DNA of 13,900 nt from Anaerolineales bacterium UBA3905 (GTDB lineage: Bacteria > Chloroflexota > Anaerolineae > Caldilineales > Caldilineaceae), in the NCBI GenBank assembly GCA_002391565.1, contig DGFH01000107.1, positions 1 to 13,900 on the forward strand. The letters are read 5' to 3'. A model generated the notes under the pieces. The model saw nothing but the letters and a program-made list of their open reading frames with translations, searched no databases and was not told the origin of the DNA. The stretch's first letter is position 1. Each line of letters begins with the position of its first letter. The translations under genes were made by a program, and so were the position numbers. Positions 8,493-13,900 of this stretch are shown in pieces.

Positions 8493-9320
8493 TGTGTGAC
8501 GGGGGCGGCTTGCGCACCGGGGAGAGCCTGACACTACGCCGTCGCGCTTCAAGTTGTTTGTACCAGTCGCGCACCGGGTGGCGGCGCAGCGCCGCTACGT
8601 CCTGTTTTTTGACGGTGAGCGGGACGCCGGCCGCCCGCCGCTGCAAGGCGGCGCGGAGATGCAGAATCGGTCTGCCCACTGTGCGCCGCAACGCCTGCAT
8701 GACAATCCAGCCCAACGAAGAAACCAGCAGCGCCTGCCAGGTCGCCATGCCAAGGCCAAAGTGTAGCGCCACAACGATAGCGATCATGCTCCACAGCGAT
8801 AGCACGCCCCAAATCAAATTGCCAAGATAGGGCGTCAACTCGAAGAAGGCGAAAATCTGTGGGGCGTACGCCAGCCCCACCACAACGGCAACAGCGTGCC
8901 AGGGCTGCGCCTGCTGTGTGAGCCAGCTACCGACCAGCCAGATGGTCAGCGTCCATAGAAAGTAGCCGACGATGTGGCTGACGGTTGTGATCGAGAGCGC
9001 CAACACAAAGCGACGCGGGCGGACGCGGTTGAGGAAGAGCACTACGCTCTGCCCCAACGACTCGGAGACGCCAGCCAGCAAGACGATCAGCGCTGCATAG
9101 GCCAGCCCCAGGCGATGGTGTTGGAGCAGGTAGTAGATCGATGGTTCGAGGCGTAACGCCAGGCGTAAGGTTTCCAGAAAACCGGGAAGCTCAGGTTGAG
9201 CCATGTCCATGAGCCATCTATCATGCGTCAAGCGTCACCGGTGAGGCGAGCATCCTGGTGTGGCATAGCCTTTGCGATCGGCGCCGACGCTGTGACGCAT
9301 CCTCTCCATGCTATCGATTT

Positions 9321-9396
9321 CCAGGTTGTCACGTCATATCGCAGTTCATCTTCCCGGAAGCTTTGGAACTTCCGGGAAGATGAACTGCGAACCTGG
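9321..9396. repeat. Perfect 21-bp inverted repeat with outer 7-bp arms
   Basis: The inner arms 9340-9360 and 9369-9389 are exact reverse complements over 21 bp around an 8-nt loop (CTTTGGAA). An outer pair CCAGGTT (9321-9327) and AACCTGG (9390-9396) is also exact; it abuts the inner stem on the right and is offset by 12 nt (9328-9339) on the left. The element lies 11 bp beyond the stop codon of the Wzz-type gene. No T-run follows on either strand, so it is not a classic intrinsic terminator, although such a hairpin could still pause polymerase or block 3' exonucleases. A dispersed palindromic element (REP/MITE-like) is an alternative. Confidence 0.88.
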
Positions 9397-9406
9397 AGGT
9401 CAGTAT

Positions 9407-11425
9407 TTAGCGCGGTTCTGTCGCCGATGCCTGCACAGCGGTGCGCGTGAACAACGGCGGCTTACCCAGATATTCCAACAGGAAGGCTACAAAGACCGCT
9501 ACTAACAACCCGACGACGCCCGCCAGCAGCACGCTGAGCGTCAGACTGGCGCGTTCGACCGGGCGGTCGGGTGGGATTGCGGCCGTGCCCAGGCGCACTT
9601 CACTGTTGGCGGCGGCGCGTTCCAGCGTCAACTCTGCGCGTTTATTGCTCAACGCGGTGAACGATTGCCATGCCAGGTCGCGTTGCTGCGACACCTGTTG
9701 GCTGATAGCGCTCTGTTCTTCCAGTTGCGCCTGCAGGCTTTTAAGGCGCTCCTCCAGTTGCACGATGCTTGCCGACATCGGTGCATCGGGTTGGCTGGAA
9801 AGAAGCATGGTTTCGGCGCCCGCCAGTTTCAATAGTTCCGCCGCCTGAGCCTGACCGTCACTGGCAAGTGTGCTGTTGGCGGCGGCGTTCTCGGCAATGG
9901 ATGCAAATAAGCCGCGCGTGAACAACTCCGGGTATTGCGCTTTGATAGCATTCACCAGCGTGCTCTCGTCGGGGATGGAAGCGTTCAACTCCTGATAACG
10001 CTCACCGCTCAGCCATTCACGGTTGAAGGCCGCGATCTCTTCTTCAATCACGCTGAGGCGAGATTCAAGACCCTGGATGATTCCACTCAAATCGGCGTTC
10101 AGGCTGTCCAGTGTGGCGTCGGTGGCGGGCGTCAGGTTGATCTGGAATGTGGGTTGTGGGGATGTGTTGTCATTGCCACCAGGCTGAATTGTTTGTATAT
10201 TCTGAATCGGTTGTGCGCTCGTCTCATTCGCACTATTGATGGGTGGGGCGTTGACATTCAATGTTCCGATATCTTGCAACATGCCGCTTGTTGGTTGTTG
10301 TTGCGTGGGCAGGTCGGCGGTGAGGGCGGAGACCAACTGTAGTTTGAGCACCTGAAGTGCAGTTGCCGTGCTGGCGACGGCGCCATCGCCTCCGTTGTTC
10401 AGACCTGCCTGCAAGGTGCGCGCCGTCGCCAGCGCTGCTGTCGTGCGCAGCCATTGGTCGTAGTACATCCGAATCAGGCGCGTATCGCGCTCCCGCTGGG
10501 TCTCGAAGGTGTCAACAATGGCATTGTTGTAGGCGCTCAGGTAGGCATTCAGCAACTGACGTTGGGTCTGTTGCTCACGTTGAAAACCTAGAACCTGGCT
10601 GTCAGTTTGGGCAGTGAGATAGGCGTTGACAATGCGCCGGTATGAAGTCAGGATTTCCTGAATGTAGGTGGAGAGCGCCTCGGTATTGGCGCGTTGCAGC
10701 GCTGCAATCGCCTCTTCTGTTTCCTTTGCCTGACGACGCAGCGCATTAATCGGCGACGTTGCCAGGAATTGCTCCAGATCACGCTGCGCCGTCTCGTAAT
10801 TGGCCTTTGCCTGGTCGAGTTCGCTCTGCACCGAAGCCAGCATTTCGTCGGGCACCTGACCATAGATGCGATTGACTTCCTGCACGTAATAGCGCGCCCA
10901 GGCATTGGCAATGGCGGCGGCTTTCGCCGGCGTGTCGGCGCGCGCCGTAATCGCAATCAGATCGCTCTGACCGGTGCGTCCACCCGGTGTGCTCAGCGTG
11001 GCGTCAATGCGTCGTAACAGCATCGCCGGTTCCTGTTCATTTGCTGCGAGCTGATTGCCCAGTTCGGCGATCACGCGTTCGGCAATGGCGCCGTTGAAGA
11101 CCAGACCCAGCAGCGCAGTGCGGCGGGAATTGATGTCGGTGTTGCCGACTTCGCTGGAGGAGGTGGTAAAGCGGTCGTCAAAGGTGACCTGCGTCTGTGT
11201 GCGCACGATAGCGACGGCGGCGTCGGCCTCATACTCTGGCGCCTGCAGCAGGCGGAGTCCTAACACAGCCGCCGCAGTCAGCACGATGATGGCAAGTGTA
11301 ATGACGACGATCTCGCGCCAACGTTTGATGAGGACGTCAATATATTTGCGCAGGTCGATCTCATCGTCTGCTTCCCAGGCATCGACCGGCGTTGGCGTTG
11401 GCGTCGTATGGACGGACATGGGCAT
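9407..11425 (-). CDS. Wzz-type polysaccharide chain-length/co-polymerase protein
   Basis: Inner-membrane protein thought to control polymer length in O-antigen or exopolysaccharide export. The 672-residue protein has the family layout. A short cytoplasmic N-terminus with DEIDLRKYIDVLIKRWREI (21-39) leads into membrane helix 1 (about 39-60). A long extracytoplasmic region with coiled-coil stretches and a Gln/Asn/Pro-rich insert follows, then a Pro-rich PPDRPVERAS motif and membrane helix 2 (about 629-650). There is no C-terminal Walker-type tyrosine-kinase domain, so any partner BY-kinase must be encoded elsewhere. It is longer than a classical Wzz (about 330 residues). The ATG is preceded by AAGGAAG; a second in-frame ATG lies two codons later. 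It is divergent from a CapA-type gene, which supports an envelope-polysaccharide role. Confidence 0.88.
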   Translation of the reverse strand: MPMSVHTTPTPTPVDAWEADDEIDLRKYIDVLIKRWREIVVITLAIIVLTAAAVLGLRLLQAPEYEADAAVAIVRTQTQVTFDDRFTTSSSEVGNTDINSRRTALLGLVFNGAIAERVIAELGNQLAANEQEPAMLLRRIDATLSTPGGRTGQSDLIAITARADTPAKAAAIANAWARYYVQEVNRIYGQVPDEMLASVQSELDQAKANYETAQRDLEQFLATSPINALRRQAKETEEAIAALQRANTEALSTYIQEILTSYRRIVNAYLTAQTDSQVLGFQREQQTQRQLLNAYLSAYNNAIVDTFETQRERDTRLIRMYYDQWLRTTAALATARTLQAGLNNGGDGAVASTATALQVLKLQLVSALTADLPTQQQPTSGMLQDIGTLNVNAPPINSANETSAQPIQNIQTIQPGGNDNTSPQPTFQINLTPATDATLDSLNADLSGIIQGLESRLSVIEEEIAAFNREWLSGERYQELNASIPDESTLVNAIKAQYPELFTRGLFASIAENAAANSTLASDGQAQAAELLKLAGAETMLLSSQPDAPMSASIVQLEERLKSLQAQLEEQSAISQQVSQQRDLAWQSFTALSNKRAELTLERAAANSEVRLGTAAIPPDRPVERASLTLSVLLAGVVGLLVAVFVAFLLEYLGKPPLFTRTAVQASATEPR

Positions 11426-11531
11426 CTGCTTCCTTTTCCTGGCAAGTGCGTCAATGAAGACGCGCCTGTATGGCGAAGTGCGAGCGTGGACCTGCGTCGG
11501 TGCGATGTTGCTGCCGCAGCCACGACGCGTG

Positions 11532-11537
11532 ATTATA
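11532..11537 (-). promoter_or_regulatory. Candidate -10 box for the Wzz-type gene
   Basis: A perfect TATAAT on the minus strand lies 107 bp before the wzz-like start. No convincing -35 box is seen at 16-18 bp, so only the -10 element is called. Transcription would start near 11525 and give a leader of about 100 nt. Confidence 0.45.
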
Positions 11538-11638
11538 CAACTGCCATGCTAAGGAATAGAAAAGGGCGCGTCTGTAGTTGTTCGGCTATTGGTGTTCGTC
11601 GGCCAGGGTGACTTTGTCGCGTTGCATTTACACCTACA

Positions 11639-11668
11639 TTGCGAGGCCGGATTGGGATGCGGTATACT
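11639..11668 (+). promoter_or_regulatory. Candidate promoter for the CapA-type gene
   Basis: A -35 box TTGCGA (11639-11644, four of six consensus bases) is followed by an 18-bp spacer and a -10 box TATACT (11663-11668). Transcription would start near 11675, about 50 nt before the ATG at 11727. Confidence 0.5.
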
Positions 11669-11726
11669 CCTTCCGCAGTCGTGTACAGACCGGTCTTCCT
11701 GACATTCAGAGCATTCAGGCCTGCTG

Positions 11727-13529
11727 ATGAACCAGATTTCCACCAAAATTCTTGCAATTGGCGCCGCTGGCATGATCATGCTGGGGGTCTTCTTGATAGT
11801 TTACTCGGTTGTGGGTTGGCCTGGGCTGCCCGACTCGGCGGCGGCAGTAAATGCAGGAACGGGTGCGGTGCAGGAGGTCGTCCAGCCACCAGCAGGGACA
11901 GCCATTGTCGCCGCAGTTACTGCTGACCCCGCAACCGCTGCGCCGGCTGATCAGACGCCGCCCGCGTCCTCCTCGGCGGCCCCGATCCAGGTCATCGCAG
12001 GGGACGGCGTCACCGATGGGCTGCGGCAGGCGCTGACCCAAATCGATCTGGATGGCGCAACTGTTGTCACGACCACGGCGCCGACAGCCGTGCGCTTCGA
12101 TGCCGCACCGGGAGTGGATGGTCAACCTGTTTACACCGTCACCTTTGCCGCCGCCACCCGCTTTGACACCATCGACGCCACGGTGGCCTGGGACGCTCTG
12201 CGTTCGCTGTGGAGCGGGCAACCGTTTACGGCAACCATCGGAACGACAGGGACTGTGAGCGCCGCTGCACCCTTCACGCGCGTCGTGGCGTTGAGCGACA
12301 CCTTGCCGCTGCTGGTGCAGGTCTTGGGCGCCCCGTCGTCGATTGTGGTCGGCGTGGCCGATATGCCTGCTCTGATCGAGGCGGCCTGGGCCGACCGCAC
12401 TACGCTGGCGATCGTTCCCTTCGATCAGCTGGAGCCACGCCTCGTTGTGCTGGCCATCGACGGTCAAAACCCGATTGAGAATCAGGCGCACTTCGATCCG
12501 GCGCAATATCCCCTGATGGCAACTGTGTATGCGCATCGCCAGACGGAAGAGGGCGTGGCGGCAGGGTGGATCGACCGGCTCTTGCAGGCGCTGCCGCCTG
12601 GCAATCGCGACCCGAAGCGCCTGACCGTGCTGACTATGACCGGCGTCACCGCAATGTGTCGCATGACGGCCGCCCAGATGGATCGCTTTGGCCCGGCGTG
12701 GCCTGCTGAAGTGGTCGGGCCAGAGCTGGCAAGCGCCGACATCACGCATATCAGCAACGAGGTGCCCTTCGTCGAAGATTGCGTCGCCAATACCGATCCG
12801 GAGAACTTCAATTTTTGCAGCAAGCCTGAATATGTCGCGACGCTGACGGCGTCTGGTGCAGACATCATCGGCATGACGGGCAATCACCAGAACGACTTTG
12901 GCCGCGAAAACGCGCTGGCTTCGCTCGCCATGTACGATGAGTGGGGGCTACCCTACTATGGCGGCGGCAAGACGTTAGAGGATGCTTTCAAGCCGCTCAT
13001 CATCGAGCATAACGGCAATCGCCTGGCCTTCCTGGGCGCCAACAGCTATGGCCCGCAGATGGCCTGGGCCACCGACGCCTTGCCGGGCGCAGCGCCCTTC
13101 GACCTGAACATCCTCTCGGCCACGATCCGCGCGATCAAAGAAAAAGATTTGGCGGATGTCGTGTTGGTGGAGCTGCAATACCAGGAAAGCTATGATCCGC
13201 AGCCCCTGGCGGATCAACGTCTGGACTTCAATGCCCTGGTGCGCGCTGGCGCCGACATCGTGACCGGTGTGCAGAGTCATGTGCCGCAAGGGATGGAGTT
13301 CACCGATGGCAAATTGGTGCTCTACGGTCTGGGCAATCTTTATTTCGACCAGATGTGGGCGCAGGCGACGCGCGAAGGCATGGTTGTCAAGCACACCTTC
13401 TACGCCGGACGCCACATCAGCACGCAAATTCTCACAACGCTGCTGTACGACTACGGCCAGCCCCGGTGGACATCGCCCCAAGAGCGCGCCAGCATCCTGA
13501 AGCGAATCTTTGGCGCCAGCTACTGGTAA
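11727..13529 (+). CDS. Membrane-anchored CapA/PGA_cap-family protein with N-terminal binding-protein-like segment
   Basis: The 600-residue protein has a signal or anchor helix (about 7-29) and an Ala/Pro-rich linker (about 36-87). Residues 90-290 resemble a type-2 periplasmic-binding (PstS-like) fold, for example WDALRSLWSGQP (155-166) and IVPFDQLEPRLVVLAIDG (229-246). The C-terminal CapA (PGA_cap) domain (298-570) has a metallophosphatase-type layout: ADITHISNEVPF (337-348), GNHQNDFG (385-392), and SHVPQGMEF (517-525) followed by LYGLGNLYFDQ (532-542). CapA proteins take part in poly-gamma-glutamate or capsule synthesis. Here the usual GDVMLGR-type first motif reads GVTAMCR (306-312), losing the Asp, and the usual HPH has only one His (518), so catalytic ability is uncertain. 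The ATG lacks a strong ribosome-binding site. The gene is divergent from the Wzz-type gene. Confidence 0.86.
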   Translation: MNQISTKILAIGAAGMIMLGVFLIVYSVVGWPGLPDSAAAVNAGTGAVQEVVQPPAGTAIVAAVTADPATAAPADQTPPASSSAAPIQVIAGDGVTDGLRQALTQIDLDGATVVTTTAPTAVRFDAAPGVDGQPVYTVTFAAATRFDTIDATVAWDALRSLWSGQPFTATIGTTGTVSAAAPFTRVVALSDTLPLLVQVLGAPSSIVVGVADMPALIEAAWADRTTLAIVPFDQLEPRLVVLAIDGQNPIENQAHFDPAQYPLMATVYAHRQTEEGVAAGWIDRLLQALPPGNRDPKRLTVLTMTGVTAMCRMTAAQMDRFGPAWPAEVVGPELASADITHISNEVPFVEDCVANTDPENFNFCSKPEYVATLTASGADIIGMTGNHQNDFGRENALASLAMYDEWGLPYYGGGKTLEDAFKPLIIEHNGNRLAFLGANSYGPQMAWATDALPGAAPFDLNILSATIRAIKEKDLADVVLVELQYQESYDPQPLADQRLDFNALVRAGADIVTGVQSHVPQGMEFTDGKLVLYGLGNLYFDQMWAQATREGMVVKHTFYAGRHISTQILTTLLYDYGQPRWTSPQERASILKRIFGASYW

Positions 13530-13568
13530 AGCCTCTGGCGCATTCTTGCCGAAGCCCCTGGCGCCTTG

Positions 13569-13574
13569 TATACT
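13569..13574 (+). promoter_or_regulatory. Candidate -10 box for the gene at the right edge
   Basis: TATACT, in the context CTTGTATACTGCG, lies 145 bp before the next start codon. It has no convincing -35 partner, so it is a weak call. The tandem repeats at 13608-13646 would fall in its leader. Confidence 0.3.
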
Positions 13575-13607
13575 GCGTCGTTACTTGATTGAACCGACGA
13601 TAATGTG

Positions 13608-13646
13608 TTGATGTAGAATCGATTGATGTGGAATGATGTGATGTGA
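13608..13646. repeat. Three imperfect 15-bp tandem repeats
   Basis: TTGATGTAGAATCGA (13608-13622), TTGATGTGGAATGAT (13623-13637) and a partial GTGATGTGA (13638-13646) lie in tandem between the capA-like gene and the next gene. Three phased copies could be a protein-binding site or a simple AT-biased duplication. Confidence 0.5.
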
Positions 13647-13718
13647 CGCTTTACGTGCACGCAGATAGATGTGCTGTGATCCGTTCGTGAAATCAGGATG
13701 TGAGATAGGGAAACTGCA

Positions 13719-13900
13719 ATGACCACTACCGTCAAGAAGAAAAGCACTAAGCGCAGTGACTCCAAGATCGGTCTTTGGCTGATCGGCGCCAGCGTCGCCA
13801 TTGTGGCGCTGGTGGTGGGAATCATCGTCTTCAACGAGCAGCGCACCGCTTCGGCGCCCGTCGCGCAGCCCGATGTACCCGCTGAATGGATCAACCGCAC
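13719..13900 (+). CDS. Membrane-anchored protein, 3'-truncated by window edge (possibly thioredoxin/DsbA-like)
   Basis: Sixty codons are visible before the window ends. The protein starts MTTTVKKKSTKRSD, a basic cytoplasmic head, followed by a membrane helix (about 17-38, IGLWLIGASVAIVALVVGII) and then a Pro/Ala linker ending VPAEWINRT. The ATG is preceded by AGGG with an 8-nt spacer. A basic head, single helix and short linker ending in an INRT-like stretch is seen in anchored DsbA/thioredoxin-like proteins of Chloroflexi, where the CxxC domain comes next. That domain is outside the window, so the function is a guess. The partial gene itself is well supported by its start signals and hydrophobic profile. 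Confidence 0.72.
   Translation, partial: MTTTVKKKSTKRSDSKIGLWLIGASVAIVALVVGIIVFNEQRTASAPVAQPDVPAEWINR

Larger units (their letters stand above)
11426..11726. other. Divergent intergenic region between wzz-like and capA-like genes
   Basis: This 301-bp gap holds candidate promoters for both flanking genes (listed separately), a 10-bp palindrome AGACCGGTCT (11687-11696), and a direct repeat CATTCAG twice just before the capA-like start. I see no further gene or RNA. Confidence 0.5.

Noticed and set aside
9321..9396. Intrinsic terminator of the Wzz-type gene
   Set aside because: No T-run follows the stem on either strand, so it was listed as an inverted repeat.
11715..12887. Open frame of about 390 codons on the minus strand, opposite the CapA-type gene
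   Set aside because: Composition is Arg/Gly/His-rich with no domain, and it lies antisense to a well-supported gene.
13513..13541. GCGCCAG/CTGGCGC inverted repeat spanning the stop of the CapA-type gene as a terminator
   Set aside because: The arms are only 7 bp around a 15-nt loop and no T-run follows, so it is weak.

Overview
The window looks like chromosomal DNA from a Chloroflexota bacterium, probably in the Caldilineae/Anaerolineae area. The lineage call is an inference. It rests on the moderately GC-rich base composition, a riboflavin-type ABC transporter behind an FMN riboswitch (a pairing known from Chloroflexi), a glutaminyl-tRNA synthetase with a C-terminal YqeY-like tail (known from Deinococcus and relatives), and Ala/Pro-rich anchored envelope proteins. 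No phage genes, insertion sequences, CRISPR arrays or integrases were seen.

Positions 48-4294 hold a glutamine/glutamate translation block on the minus strand. Read in the direction of transcription it is: a promoter with a perfect TTGACA -35, a leader starting with a hairpin, glnS (with YqeY-like tail), a 106-bp gap filled by a palindromic 9-bp-periodic repeat, gltX, then a tRNA-Gln(CUG) gene with its own promoter. The tRNA carries the U1-A72, G73 and CUG features that GlnRS is known to read, so enzyme and substrate are encoded side by side.

Positions 4331-7497 hold a minus-strand ABC importer operon. A sigma70-type promoter (7469-7497) drives a leader with a clear FMN riboswitch (7262-7446) and a strong intrinsic terminator (7173-7224). 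The permease (ribX), substrate-binding lipoprotein (ribY) and ATPase follow. The proteins alone would be called SsuABC/ThiXYZ-like; the riboswitch points to riboflavin or another flavin as substrate.

Positions 7494-9210 hold two overlapping minus-strand genes for a multi-pass Yip1-like membrane protein and a membrane-anchored alpha/beta-hydrolase-like protein. A perfect 21-bp inverted repeat with an outer 7-bp arm (9321-9396) separates them from the next gene.

Positions 9407-13529 hold a divergent envelope-polysaccharide pair: a long Wzz-type chain-length protein (minus) and a membrane-anchored protein that joins a periplasmic-binding-like segment to a CapA/PGA_cap domain (plus). The intergenic region carries candidate promoters for both. 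After a 189-bp gap, a gene for a membrane-anchored protein begins at 13719 and runs off the right edge.

I did not find an obviously new multi-gene system. The most notable items are the flavin-controlled importer with its own adjacent ATPase, the CapA fusion with altered metal-site motifs, the glnS-gltX-tRNA-Gln cluster and the two long palindromes.
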